Source: Purshia tridentata (lineage: Eukaryota; Streptophyta; Magnoliopsida; Rosales; Rosaceae). From it: a DNA stretch of 64,000 bases. Below are positions 39,179 to 51,720 of the stretch, one piece after another. Within the stretch, counting starts at the first letter, position 1. Every line of letters starts with the position of its first letter. The notes under the pieces are model-generated. The model did not search any database. It worked only from the letters and a program-made list of their open reading frames with translations, and was not told the DNA's origin. The stretch spans positions 71,933-135,932 of the forward strand of contig QANT01008592.1 in assembly GCA_003254885.1 (NCBI GenBank), written 5' to 3'. The translations under genes and the position numbers were made by a program.

Positions 39179-42027
39179 GTTGGTCTATAAGTCTGAATTA
39201 TGTCATATTTTGTTTAAAGATATATGAGCATGTTGGAAAGGGATATAATCATAGAACATAACATTCCAATGGAGTCAATGATCCCTTGTTGCTTTTTCCT
39301 TTTGGTTTATGGGAACATATACAAATCCTTAATGGTGGTCCATTAGCGCAATACATAAGCATATCATTACTATAAGCATCCACTAGTTAATTATGTATAT
39401 AATTAACTATTCCAAGGCTTTGTTGTATTAATTTCGATGAGCATCAACAAAGCAGTAAAACCCCCACCGACCACGGTCTTATATATACAAATACAGTCAA
39501 TTCACCAAGGGAAGGCCCAAAAGAAAACACAATGGCCCGTAGCATCTTATCTCGATCTGTTTGTTGCCTACAAAGGCTTCCTGAAATTCTGAAAACGACG
39601 ACCCACGGGCCACGACACATAATCATGATTAAGTTATAAATTATAATTGAGAAGAGAAGTGGGAGGGTTTTCATAATTAATAATATAATTATATATCCAT
39701 TAATTCAATTAGGGTTGCTTTAATCTCTTGCTTTGTATCCACCAATTCAGCTCCTCAGAGTTTGCACTGCAATGTGTGTGAGCCCACCACATCTTCAATC
39801 ACTTTTTTAATAAATGTGTTTGTAAAACAGATTAGCAGATAATAAATTATTAATTAGTACTATTTTAATTAATTAATAGAGCCATTGGCATGATTATCCC
39901 TGTAGCACTAATATCAATGCACCAACCACACTCAAATTTCTGACTTTTAATTTGACTTCATGAGATCGTCTTGAATCTATCAAATATCTTATATGCATCC
40001 AAATTGTTTCGGTGAATACTGACTAGCTAGCGGAAGCAATCAGTCAACTATGAATATATGTACAGACTAAAGTCTACAGTTTAAAACATTTCATAATACA
40101 TAATAGAAATAAATGAATTTTTATTATCTCTTCAATATTTAAAGAAAATTATAATTTCCACGGTCGCATAACTAAGTATTTATGATTGACCCATAATTCA
40201 GTCAATAATATTAAAATTCGATTAATCTATTCCGATCAACTTTTTAATAAAATGCCTCAATGCATTACAAAATTTCACTTTAATTAGCAGTAATTCAATA
40301 TAAAAAATGATAAGAACTAATAATGTATAGAGTTTCAATAACGTACTTTATCGAATTGTTGATATATATAGCCACTTTTGTAATTGCTCTATAATAGTAA
40401 ATCAGAGTTTAGCTTTTAATTCCTAGCTTTTAATTGCTCTATATTAGTAGTTGTTGTGTACAGCCAGCTTTATATAATCAAATAAGTCTTTGGTCATAAA
40501 CTTGAGGCCTGGATCTTTCTCTTATTAAAACATCGTGACTACCACTTTCAAACGAGTATGAGTTCTGGACCAAGTCAAAGTACGTTATCATAGTATTTAA
40601 TTAAGGTGTGTTTGGTTAACCCATTAATTTAATAATTTCTAATTCATGGAAATGCTTGAAGTAAAGATCAATTAGAATGGCACAAAATCCGAAATTTGAG
40701 TTTATTGGTTCCCTTTGCCAAATGAGTTCTACTAGTTGCTAACTTGCTACTAGTAGTAGTGCCTCAATAGTCAATTTCTTGTTGCATATATTGATATATA
40801 TGAAATTTTAATATTGTTGAAGGGCCAAAAGTTAAAACCCCAAGAATACGTACAGTCTGTTTAATTTGTCTGGAAATTAGAATACTCAAATGTAAACTAC
40901 ACTTAATTTGGTGCCCTCTTGGCGCTCTTGATGAGCCTCGACTCTGCTACTTAGAATCTAAATCTTGTTACTTAAATCATGAAATCTTCTGCATTTTCAT
41001 GTCAACTAAACACTCATTGGGTATGCTAGAATCTAATCTTTCTACTTAAATCATTAAATCTTCTGCACTTCTGTGTTTGAACTTTAATTTATCATCTTTT
41101 TCGTATGCATATTAATCTAGTAATCATAGGCCAGCACACAGGGAATCCAACAGGGCCCACCCTTTGGTTCGAACCTGGGACCACGTGTGAAGCTGTTGCT
41201 TATGCTCTCTGCCACCTGATCGAGCTAGTTATTCAGCAGCACTGGTTCCATTCCACTGTGCCTTGCTTTCACTTTCACAAGAATTTGGATTAAGAACAGA
41301 GATTGAATAGTGAATACACTGCATGTGATCTTTTCATCAATAAGATTACGTACCCAACTTTTTTAAAAAGCAGCAGACAAGCTAGTGCACATTCACCTAA
41401 TTAACGTTGTTTGACATTTTGACTGGTTGTGTTCATTCACCTTATATTTCAAAATCTATTGACAAATGCACAAAAAAACGTACATAAGCGCAGCCTAGGG
41501 TTCTTGAAATTAATAAAATAAAAAATAATATTTATGTTTGTTTTGTAACCCTAACCCCGCACACGGGCATCGCGTTTGGATTTAGTCAATGTAAAATGAC
41601 GAAAAATATGATTTGGCTAACTACTGGGTCCTAAACCGTATAGACCAAAATTATAATTTTCTCTAACAAAGTGAATGAGCATAATCCACAAACCCTCAAA
41701 ATCAAATGACGAGATCAAAATTATAAAAAATGGTTAAAAACGAAAGAAAGTGCGAAATAGAGCATTAAGTAGGATTTATATACTAATACAATTAGTAGTA
41801 GCTGGCTGTAACTTATTGGGATACATGTTTTCTTAATTTATACAGATCAGCTGCGATGCCATTCTTAATTAAATTCCAAATGATAGCAAGGCCAAGGAAG
41901 AGGTACAAGGATGCAGAAGCTAGGTACCCTGATAACTAGGGAGTTACCTTCAAATAAGACAAACAGCCCTCTCATATATGGAACCCACTTACAGGCTTAC
42001 AGCATGCATATGTGTGTCTCTACTGCC
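36220..42027. other. Gene-poor AT-rich stretch
   Basis: About 5.8 kb between the 5' ends of SCAR2 and the SDR gene. It contains an (AT)14 microsatellite at 39147-39174 and scattered short repeats. A 160-bp tract near 41130-41290 contains a tRNA B-box-like GGTTCGAACC but no convincing SINE. No coding or RNA gene is supported. Confidence 0.5.
39147..39174. repeat. (AT)14 microsatellite
   Basis: A perfect dinucleotide run of 28 nt in intergenic DNA. Confidence 0.95.
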
Positions 42028-42034
42028 TATAAAA
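42028..42034 (+). promoter_or_regulatory. TATA box of the SDR gene
   Basis: TATAAAA, 127 bp upstream of the start codon at 42161, followed by a (TC)n pyrimidine patch at 42079-42105 in the presumed 5' UTR. The spacing suits a transcription start near 42060. Confidence 0.6.
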
Positions 42035-42078
42035 TCCTTTCATTCCTCATTCAACAACACATCCTTGTTGATTGTATA

Positions 42079-42105
42079 TCTCTCTCTCTCTCTCTCTCTC
42101 TCTAC
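42079..42105 (+). repeat. (TC)13 microsatellite in 5' UTR
   Basis: A perfect TC run just before the SDR start codon. Pyrimidine patches in 5' UTRs are common in plant promoters. Confidence 0.85.
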
Positions 42106-42160
42106 ATTTTGTTTAATTAATTAGCTAGACTGCAATTGGAGCTATAGCTAGTTACCAACC

Positions 42161-43363
42161 ATGCCTGCGCAAGTCATGCCTGAAAAAGCCCTTCATGGCA
42201 TTCATGGATTGGGAAGGGACAGCACTACTCCTCCTCCTCCTACTAAAAGGTACTTTCTGCTTCACATATCACTCTCCTATATAGTCCTATACCTTTTTTT
42301 CGGGTACATTTCTTCTAAACCTTTTTCATAAATCAATCAACTTAATTAGTACAGGCCATAGAGTCTAGAATTCATTAATCAATTTTTCTGTTGGTGAAAG
42401 ATATACCCAACATGCATTTATGTACAGTACAACATATATTATTCATCAAATCTCATATAATTACCAAAATGAAAAACTTTGACCAACTAAAAAGTTAATT
42501 ATTTGTTGAAATATGTTTTTAGATTGGAGGGAAAAGTTGCTATAGTGACAGGCGGCGCCAAAGGCATCGGAGAAGCTACAGTGAGGCTTTTCGCAAGACA
42601 GGGCGCCAAGGTAGTCGTTGCTGACGTGGATGACGCAGTGGGAACAGCCCTGGCCAATTCCCTGGGCCCCGCAGTGTCCTTCGTCAGCTGTGACGTCAGC
42701 TCCGAAGACGACATCGAAAACTTAATCGACTCGACCATCTCCCGGTACGGGCAGCTGGACATCATGTTCAACAACGCCGGAATCCTCGGAAACCAATCGA
42801 AACGCAAGAGCATTGTCGATTTCGACGCAAACGAGTTCGACCGCGTGATGCGCGTGAACGTGAGAGGGGCGGCGCTTGGGATGAAGCACGCGGCGCGCGT
42901 GATGGTGGCGAGGGGAGTGGGAGGGTGCATAATAAGCACTGCCAGCGTGGCAGGGGTGGCTGGTGGGCTTGGGCCGCACGCTTACACGGCGTCGAAGCAC
43001 GCCATTGTTGGGCTGACGAAGAACACGGCCTGCGAATTGGGGCGGTATGGGATCCGAGTGAATTGCATTTCTCCTTTCGGGGTTGCGACGTCGATGCTGG
43101 TGAAGGCGTGGCGGATGAGTGATGAGGAAGAAGAGGATTGCATGGATTTGGGGTTGGGGTTGGGGAGGCCTTGCGAGGAAGAAGTGGAGAAAATGGAGGA
43201 GTTTGTGAGAGGGCTTGGGAATTTGAAAGGGGTGACTCTGAGGGCCAAAGACATAGCTGAAGCTGCTCTTTATCTTGCTAGTGATGAGTCAAAGTATGTT
43301 AGCGGTCATAACTTGGTGGTGGACGGTGGAGTTACCACATCAAGAAATTGTGTTGCTTTGTAG
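42161..43363 (+). CDS. Short-chain dehydrogenase/reductase (SDR2a / xanthoxin-dehydrogenase-like)
   Basis: NAD(P)-dependent oxidoreductase of the classical SDR110C-type plant group, which includes xanthoxin dehydrogenase (ABA2), secoisolariciresinol dehydrogenase and momilactone synthase. Two exons, 42161-42249 and 42523-43363, join in phase 2 to 309 aa. Nucleotide-binding TGGAKGIG lies at 39-46, the Asp after beta-2 (VVVAD, 64) favours NAD, NNAG is at 113-116, and catalytic Asn142, Ser171 (ISTAS), Tyr184 and Lys188 (YTASK) are all present. The C-terminus has [12 protein letters not shown]. The N-terminal extension [20 protein letters not shown] resembles AtSDR2a. The substrate cannot be read from sequence. 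Exon 2 is clearly GC-richer than the flanking DNA. Confidence 0.92.
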
Positions 43364-44326
43364 GTCTTTCACCCTCTCTTTTTCCCCATTCCTTGGTGTT
43401 TGTACAAACAATTAGAGACCACTAAAGGTTTGCCGTTTGTGTTTCGGTTCAATTGTTTGTTTTCAATTTGGTTACTTAATTGGTAGGTATCTCTTAATTA
43501 ATTATGTGCATTTAATCATGACATGTCATACCATTTCTTTAATTAGCTTCAAAACTAGAATCCAATCATAATGCCTATTTCGACTTGGGTACCGTATATC
43601 TAAATATATCGTTTACGCATACTTAATAATAATTTAATTGTTACCTAATATATAATGAGTTACACATAAATCAATATTTAAAAATTCTTCCCAAAAATAA
43701 GATTTTTAAATCTCCTTATTAAATAATTTATCATTAATTGTAGGTCTACTAATGGAACATGGTTCACTTATATGCACTAGCCATCCACTAGGATCACTTT
43801 TTTTTGGATTTGAATGCCAAGTTTTGAAGGAGAGAAGAATATATATATATTGGCTAGCTAAAGCCTAAAGCCTAAAGCCTAAAGAGGAAGATTGCATGCT
43901 GGTATCAAAGCTGTCATGGTCATGGCATGGGTTTTGACATCTAAATATATAAGAGCGGCAGATTTGACCCATACATATTAATTTGAACCCCACATAAATC
44001 AAAATTCAAAGTCATAGATTTTTGAAAAGCAGGTAGGAGAAAAAAGACACTTACGAATAAGATAGCCTAGAAATTTAAACAAAGTACGTATAATATTATA
44101 TGTTTGTTTAATTAAGGAAATGCTGACCCTAATATTATTATTTCATGTCTTTATCTACATACAGCAAGTTTACTTTGTTATTTAGAAGTAAATGATTCCC
44201 ATTACCACTAAAAGCCTAAAACAAAAGCTGACTTGAAAGCTATATTCTTGTGATTATTCTGTTTTCCACCACTTCAAATTAAGCTTTGATAATCCACGTG
44301 CACATTATATATGAAGGACTACGTCT

Positions 44327-44328
<2 letters not shown>

Positions 44329-44364
<36 letters not shown>
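44329..44364. repeat. (TC)18 microsatellite
   Basis: A perfect 36-nt TC run in intergenic DNA. Confidence 0.95.
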
Positions 44365-44367
<3 letters not shown>

Positions 44368-45263
44368 TACCATGCCTTCAGAAATAATAAATTGTCGAAA
44401 GGTCATTGTGAACAGCTCGATCAAACTTTGGAATTCAACAACATTGATCAGAAATCAGAATCCCCACAGCTTTAGACTTGGAAGCTGTCAATGTTCAAAC
44501 ATTACCTTACAATGAGTTGTAAATTTCTGTCTTCTTTCATTGTTCAACTATCTAGGACTAAATAAAACACAATTGGCTCCCACCTTCTCATTTTCTTAAA
44601 AAACAAATAAAAATTGAGTGCCTATTCATTGTGGAAGTTACCATGGTCTCATACCCAAGATGGTCAACAATTTTGTACAAGTTTCCTTTACAATATAAAT
44701 TTGTAATCAGATTAATTAATAAGGTGCAGGCTGGGAGGGATATATTATAAGACATAGCCCCTAGCATCTCGGAGTTGGATCTATATGTACTTTGCTAAAA
44801 TAGTACGAATTATAAAAATTGAACCGACAATTGCTAGAGTTTTATTTATTTTATTGTATAATCTCCCAGTGATCGAATCCAGAAAATATATATATATATA
44901 TTAGTTTCTAGTTACCAATATCATTTCTAATTTGATCCAGTTTGATATAAATTATTAAACTAACATGAGAATATCTGTCAAAGGGATATTATTTCCGTAA
45001 TTAAAGCTGTTATTTATGACTAGCACATGCACATGCATACAGTTTTTGTTGTGGATTTGCTTTGCGAGTGATATTATGTAGGACAATAAATCGGTTATTG
45101 GATTAAGGAGAGCCTGTCAGGGCCAGTTTGAAGCCCAATAGGGTCGACTGCCAAGGCTTAAATGGGCTGCAGATGGACTAATTCATCAGTCCAATATCTT
45201 TCACCTTCCTGTATAGCTTTTAGGCCACAATTTACACCCAAAAATTAATGGGGAAAATCTGAT

Positions 45264-45339
45264 GAAGTTGAAGAAATTTGATGATTTATACCATCAGGCA
45301 TTCTGGCTTGAAGAAGTTGAAGAAATTTGATGATTTATA
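45264..45339. repeat. 27-bp direct repeat
   Basis: The same 27 bp (starting GAAGTTGAAGAAATTTG) occurs at 45264-45290 and 45313-45339, separated by 22 bp. Confidence 0.85.
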
Positions 45340-46233
45340 AGAATTCAAACACTTGTTTCTAAAATTATAAATAGATCGTGGGAAATCTATTGCATTTCAA
45401 TGTTTATAAGATGATGTTTAATTTATCATTTACTGATTTTTTTAGTGTCTCGTGCTCAATTCTTAATAAATACATAATCAACACCAAAGATGAGCAAAAA
45501 TCATATTCGAATTTGATGATAGCATACATGATACTTTGGGTGGTGAGCTTAATTTGGTGTCCCATTTTGGAGCATCAGGAATGCATCTGATCAAGTAGTT
45601 AGAAGAATTTAGTTGAACGGTGCTTCAGTTTTGTACTAGATCAATATATGATATCCTATATACAATATTGTGACATTTTTGGAATGGGGTTCTTTTTGTT
45701 TCTTTGAAAATAATGGGAAAGGAAAACTGTGTCACTGTGTAAATGGCATTTTTTTTTTCCCGGCCACAGTGTAAATGCAATTTTGACTTATTAAAGAGGG
45801 GGTTGTACAACTTTTGTAGCTGTATCATGTATGTAAGTGTACTATGTAGCTAGCTAGCAAGGAGGAGGAACTCTGTTTTGTCCAGAGGAAAATCTTGAGC
45901 TTTAAAGGCCTTAGCAGAAAAAGAGTACAAGAGAAAGCGAGAGAGTTTACAGAGACAGTGACCTCCAAAGCTCCAAAAACTTAAATTTGATGTGTCCCAT
46001 TGAATCGAATCCATCCACTACGTGTCAGCATACATGTCATTGCTTCTGAGTTCTGACCCATCTTTTCTTTTCACTTAACTTCGCCACTTATTTTGCCTCT
46101 CACCTCCTTCCCATTAACTATCATCACTTTCAAGTTTCAACCCCTACCATATCATCTGTACTTCAATCCTCGGCCCATTATATGTTCCCACAAAGCCTAT
46201 CCTCTAAGTAATTCACCAATTCTATACAAACCC

Positions 46234-46908
46234 ATGGAAAATATGAGTGCAGAGAAATGCAATTCCTCAGGAAAGCAAGGAAGAAGAAGGTGTCGTCCAA
46301 GAACCACTTCACAAGACTGTTCCTTTAATGTTGCTGAAGCTAGGAGACAGATTGTTCATGCCCTGCACCTCCATAGATCATCATCATCATCATCATCATC
46401 ATCATGGTCTTGTGGTGCAGAGAGAGACATTTTTGGTGGCAGCAGCAACTGTGATTTTAAGAGGCCTAATAATAATGTTAATGTGAATATTGTTGGTTCA
46501 TCACAATATTATTCATTGATGGAGTCTATGCCTCTGCCTGGACCTGTTTGGTCCACAACTGCACCTTCAGTGTTGGCTGCTGCTGCTCCCCCATCTGCAG
46601 CAACCATGGAAGCCTTGGAATTTGAGTGGGGAGAAAACCAAGCCTCTTCATATTCTTGGTGGTTGGCATTTCTAAAGAGCTTGGATGGTAACAATAGTAC
46701 TAATGAGGAATCAAAGTACCCATTTGGGAGTAGTAGTTCTTGGTTGTTTGGTCAGAAGCTGCAGGGTAGTAGTTGTTATAAACTAGAAGAGCCATCAGTA
46801 GTACCTTTGGCTGAGGAGAATGACCATCAGACCCCTTCCCCAGATGAATGGTTGATGTTTCCAACCACAGAAGATGATGAGGGTGAGATTGTAATTCCCC
46901 AATCTTAG
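46234..46908 (+). CDS. Uncharacterised plant protein, Ser-rich
   Basis: A single-exon frame of 224 aa whose family I do not recognise. The N-terminus has a basic patch (KQGRRRCRPR, about 14-23) that could act as a nuclear signal, then NVAEARRQIVHALHLHR, a Ser run encoded by TCA repeats, an Ala/Pro-rich centre, a Trp/aromatic patch (YSWWLAFLKSLDG) and an acidic tail (SPDEWLMFPTTEDDEGE). The Met at 46234 is preferred over an in-frame upstream ATG at 46093 because the 47 extra residues are low in complexity and 46234 has a better start context (cccATGG). The acidic and aromatic C-terminal end could be an activation region, but that is only a guess. Transcripts would be needed to rule out further exons. 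Confidence 0.65.
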   Translation: MENMSAEKCNSSGKQGRRRCRPRTTSQDCSFNVAEARRQIVHALHLHRSSSSSSSSSWSCGAERDIFGGSSNCDFKRPNNNVNVNIVGSSQYYSLMESMPLPGPVWSTTAPSVLAAAAPPSAATMEALEFEWGENQASSYSWWLAFLKSLDGNNSTNEESKYPFGSSSSWLFGQKLQGSSCYKLEEPSVVPLAEENDHQTPSPDEWLMFPTTEDDEGEIVIPQS

Positions 46909-47645
46909 GAAAGGGTCATATTCATATATGACTCATATGCTGTAGCTAGTTCATCCTCAACTATGTTTTTCATCTTCTTAATTTTGGTGATGATGATGAA
47001 TGTTTGTATCTACGTTTTTACTTTTTAGTGTTAATATATGTTAAGAATTGTGTATCAAATACCATTTCCCACCTATATACAGATAAAAAATCTAACATCT
47101 TCTGCTTCTTCCAGAGATAAAACGTGGCAACTAAACTCCACAGAATGGTTAAGTTATGGTTTGTGTAGGCGCGTGCATCTTTCAGATGTGACATGACGTT
47201 GCACAGTATGATCCTGTGTGGAATATGGGCTTTTGCTTGGAGTCTAATCCACTTTAAAGAAGAGTACTATTCTGCCCTTCAATAAAAAATGGTAATGTAA
47301 TCTGGAAAAGCTCATTGAGCTCAAATGGTTCAACCACTATAGTCTATATATGGCCCAATTCTAGTCCTGCAATGCACTTGTCTGATTTGCCAGTACTATT
47401 TTCAGTAGCAAAAACAGCTTAGAAAGAAGTTTGGTGCATGTTGCAAGTTAGATCACATTTTAAAGACAATTAGAATATTGTTGCTGATAGTGATAGGTTA
47501 ACTAAGTCTGGGCTTAACCATTGAGCATGGGCTTGGGCTAAACAGAGTTTAGTTCCTTTCCCAGTGTAGGCCTCAAGCCCCCATTGAAGACTTGGTTTAA
47601 GCATTTAATGGGCCATACATCTCTTTGTCATTTGCATAATGCATG

Positions 47646-48144
47646 CATGTAGCTAACATTATCATTGCCAACCAAGCAAGTAGCCCATATGAGCTGCATA
47701 AGAGGAGGGGACTGACGGAGGGTCTACTGTGAAGGTGACAATTAAACACACGCTGACCCATTTGACCAGTCACCCCAAATGAACCTGAAATGAGCCTTGT
47801 GACTTTGCAACTAAATGGATTGTAACTTGTCACCTAACACACTCTATATCATCAGATCGACAGATACATCACATTGGATCCCAAATTCTAATTACATGTA
47901 GCTAACATTATCATTGCCAACCAAGCAAGCAGCCCATATGAGCTGCATAAGAGGAGGGGACTGACGGAGGGTCTACTGGTGAAGGTGACAATTAAACACA
48001 CGCTGACCCATTTGACCAGTCACCCCAAATGAACCTGGAATGAGCCTTGTGACTTTGCAACTAAATGGATTGTAACTTGTCACCTAACACACTCTATATC
48101 ATCAGATTGACAGATACATCACATTGGATCCCAAATTCTAATTA
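47646..48144. repeat. Young 250-bp tandem duplication
   Basis: Copy 1 spans 47646-47894 (249 bp) and copy 2 spans 47895-48144 (250 bp). I count about four differences: T/C near 47675, one inserted G near 47979, A/G near 48038 and C/T near 48107. That is roughly 98% identity. Neither copy holds a convincing gene. Confidence 0.93.
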
Positions 48145-49350
48145 ATCCAATTGCTTATTGAAGTACAGGTCCCAGCCTAACAAAATTCAGAAGCCCATTC
48201 TAGCTAAGAAGCACCGCACAATTTTGGCAGCTTGGTAGGGCAGCCAGTAGGCAGTAGGTCCATGAATAATTCACAATTGCTACTCTTCTGACTTCTCTGC
48301 CACACAGAAATAGAATCAGTAGTTCTATTTTTTTGGTAGAGAATAATTGCAGTCAACAAGACAATATAGTATCAAATGTGCATGGCTTAATGATTGAGAC
48401 AACAAACAAACTTAATTAATTAACCCCTTCTAAAAGTACCCTAATGAATTAATAATCACTCAACCAAGACAAAGCCTAAGCATTACCAACTTTAAGTTAA
48501 GCAATTTGATGCACATTTAGGTATCCCGTATCCCCATATTTTAAGATGATAAGTTTCAAAGTGCCAATTCTTTGACCAACTTAGCCTAATTAGCCTAATT
48601 TAAGCCAAATAATTAAAGGCATGCAGGTTTAATTAAAGCTTGAAAAATGGACCTCCTCCTACTATCGAGAAGACATGCCGATTTCCCATGAGATAACAAT
48701 GACTTAGTGACTAATTTCTACAATTTGCATTTTGTTAGAAGATATCTCAAAATTTAAATTTTATTTTTGATAAAGATAAATAATAATATAGAGGACGAGA
48801 AAGAGATGCAAAAAAGGATAAAAATCAATTAATGTATATCTCATTGAAGCGAACATTATGATGATCTGCAGACAACAAGGTCCAAGAATCTAGAAATATT
48901 GAAGGATAGGAGTAGAAGACAATTAAAATTAATGGTTGCCTCACATCCATATATTTGAGCTTTCAATTCATTGCATGTACACTCAATAATTTGGTTACGT
49001 GGGCTTCGATCTCTTGGACTTGAAGGATTAGAAGAATGTCTATATCCTCATGTACACGAGGGGTTCCATTGGCTGGATCCAACTGGTCTTCATAAATGCA
49101 TTCCCACGTACTGTCATTCACTCAATATCATTAATAATGTCATATTTTATAAATATATATAATTTTCCTATTTTATTTTATTTCCTTGTTAACTAGGTTT
49201 GATCTGAAAATTAAGAAATAGAGGACTACTCCCCGTATATAAAGTTATAAAAGTGTAGTACAATCTTTTAGATATATATATATATATATATATGCATGCA
49301 TGTTTTCTATACATGCAAAATGCTAAGTAAGACTATAATACTTTTATCAC

Positions 49351-49583
49351 TAGGGCTATATAGTATAACAATAATGTTATTTTTATCATATTTTTATACC
49401 ATGTTTGTTATATTATTTTACGTGTCATTATTGTACTGGCAGAGTATTTTCTTATTTTTAGGGTTTTTATTTTTATTTTTTAGTGTTGAATGTATGAATG
49501 CCATATAAATTGCCACATAAAATGGTATAAAAATATGATAAGTGTAGCAATGTTGATAGTATAATATTCTAAGTATGGCCCTA
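49351..49583. mobile_element. MITE-like element with terminal inverted repeats
   Basis: The ends TAGGGCTATA (49351-49360) and its near-complement TATGGCCCTA (49574-49583) form imperfect terminal inverted repeats. Inside them a perfect 19-bp inverted pair (TATCATATTTTTATACCAT at 49384-49402 and its complement at 49522-49540) extends the arms. The element is about 233 bp, AT-rich and has no coding capacity, as expected of a non-autonomous DNA transposon. The TAGGG ends suggest hAT ancestry, but I could not find an 8-bp target duplication, so the family is open. Confidence 0.65.
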
Positions 49584-51531
49584 CTCTAAATATGCAAATG
49601 CATGCATTACACATTGTATGATATTAAAATCTTTACTTATTTTTCAATATCTAATACCATTACTTGAATGCATTACTCCATTATTTGAATAGTAGAGGGT
49701 CCGGCCAAGTAGAAAAGGAAGGGTATTTTGGGGATTTCAAAAGTGACCGCGTGGTGGGCGTGGCTACCTTCACTACCTTCCCCGGTTAGTGGTTCCCTTA
49801 AAAAACGACGACATAATCGAGTCAAAACAGTCGGACTTAGTGTTCCACAGCTTGGCACCTCCTGAGCCGCCGCCACCGTCGAATATTTTACTATTTTTAC
49901 AAATGACTAAATTCTCCCTCCATCGTTTTCATTCCAATGTAATTATATGATGCCTCAACACGGAAAATAAAAAGAATACTATCTGCTGTTTTGTTTTCTT
50001 TCAAAGTGAAAAGGAAGTTCTTGTTTTCAAGACAATTAGACAAATTACAAGGAAAATAAAAGTGTCCCGGAAGGAAACACATGAAAATAATACATATATA
50101 TATAGTTATTACTATCTTATATATGTCAAATTGTAAACGGACTATCCCATGCTTATTAGTTGAATCAACAATGTCTTCTGCTTTCAAGTTTCAGATGTCA
50201 ATCTCATGACCTCTCTTTTTCTTATTAAGGATATTCTGGTTATGAATCGAATTTTTTATAACGTGTTAATGGATTGAAGTTGACTATTGTTTGTTTGATA
50301 TGAATCAACACAAACTCAGACATTAACTTGATACAACAATTTAACACAAATTAAAATATATAAATGAAAGTTATTTGTTCTCTGGAAAAAGAAATAATAA
50401 TAATAGTTGGGTTAACTTAGTTTGTATGAAGGATTATATGATAAATGACTGGTTTTTTAAGTTTTTTTTATCATTTCTTCCTATGATATTATATGAATCT
50501 GATAGATTAACGGATTTTTTTTTTTGTTTAGTTAGCTTATGAGTTAAGTAGTATATAAAATGAATTCATCTGCAGTTTAATGTAGATATTAAAGGGATTC
50601 GAAGTCTTAAATTTTTAATTTAATAACAAACATGATACCTATAACATAATTATTTTTGGTCGAAATAGCTATAACATAATTGAGTAGGTAGTCTAAAGTT
50701 GTTTTGTTTCAGTTCCATATTCTCTAGGCTAGCTTTTGCACGTTTTTGGGCTGAGGTCGGTCGTGTATGACAAATTAAGAGAAAGAATCCAAATAGGAGA
50801 TTTCAAAGGGGTCAATTTCTAGTACAAAGATACCAAAAATAAACAAAGAAAAATGTTAATTATAGGATGATGCATATGAATTATGAAGCGACATGACCAA
50901 CTTTTTAGGTGCATAATGGTCATTCAAGCCAATTATATTTTAGTGTTCATCGGCACTTCTTTGCTAAAACCCATGTCGTTTGTCCCCAGAAAGCATAGAG
51001 CTTTATGATTGTTTAATGGGACACTAATTAAACCAGCCGAAAAAAAAAGGGACACTAATTAATTAACATTAGGGGTGCATGCATTCTTTTCTTTTATATA
51101 ATTAATTAATAATTGTCAGCCGAAAGAAGAATATCTCATATTAAATGGTAAATACATCCATGACTTTGGAGCAAATCCAGACCACTCAGATCTTCCATGT
51201 CATGAAAATATTCATCCACCACCGTTGGTATCTTAATGCCAATGTAAAAGTTTGAAAGAAAAATTAATAAAATATTTTCAGTCTTTTAATTTAGGAGTAT
51301 TTTCCTTTACAAGAGTAAATAAGTTTCAATTTCAAATCCATTTTAAAATAAATAAAAATAATATTAGTTTTTATTTTAAAATATAACCATTCGTTTAAAC
51401 ATACTATTGGAGAGGAGGTCGAGCACCCACATACTAAAATATTTATATTTTGTAAACTTTAAAAAGAGAGATAAATGTCTTTAATGAATAAAAATAGGTT
51501 CTTTAATGAATAAAAATAGGTTCAATTTGGC

Positions 51532-51538
51532 TATAAAA
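51532..51538 (+). promoter_or_regulatory. TATA box, distal promoter copy
   Basis: TATAAAA in copy 1 of the duplication, 298 bp upstream of the start codon at 51836. Confidence 0.6.
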
Positions 51539-51713
51539 GGGGTTCGAGCAGGGCCATATTTGAAGGCACAGGTAAGAACTTAGTCATTCATTCTTAGTAA
51601 AGTTCAGACTATTGGAGAGGAGGTCGAGCACCCACATACTAAATATTTATATTTTGTAAACTTTAAAAAGAGAGATAAATGTCTTTAATGAATAAAAAAA
51701 GGTTCAATTTGGC

Positions 51714-51720
51714 TATAAAA
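51714..51720 (+). promoter_or_regulatory. TATA box, proximal promoter copy
   Basis: TATAAAA in copy 2, 116 bp upstream of the start codon. It is the more likely main promoter, giving a 5' UTR of about 90 nt before any splicing. Confidence 0.65.

Larger units (their letters stand above)
43400..46080. other. Intergenic, no gene seen
   Basis: AT-rich DNA with a (TC)18 run at 44329-44364, a heptamer AAAGCCT repeated about 3.5 times near 43859-43883, and a 27-bp direct repeat at 45264-45290 and 45313-45339. No coding signal is supported. Confidence 0.5.
46909..51402. other. Intergenic with duplications and a MITE
   Basis: No gene is seen. It contains the 250-bp tandem duplication at 47646-48144 and a fold-back MITE at 49351-49583. 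Otherwise it is AT-rich. Confidence 0.5.

Noticed and set aside
41126-41290. GGTTCGAACC B-box-like motif with flanks reminiscent of a tRNA-derived SINE
   Set aside because: No convincing A-box at the right spacing, no tail and no target duplication.
42499-42939. 146-aa frame antisense to the SDR gene
   Set aside because: Shadow of the GC-rich SDR exon.
43859-43883. AAAGCCT heptamer repeats, considered as interstitial telomere sequence
   Set aside because: The plant telomere unit is CCCTAAA; this unit differs and has only about 3.5 copies.
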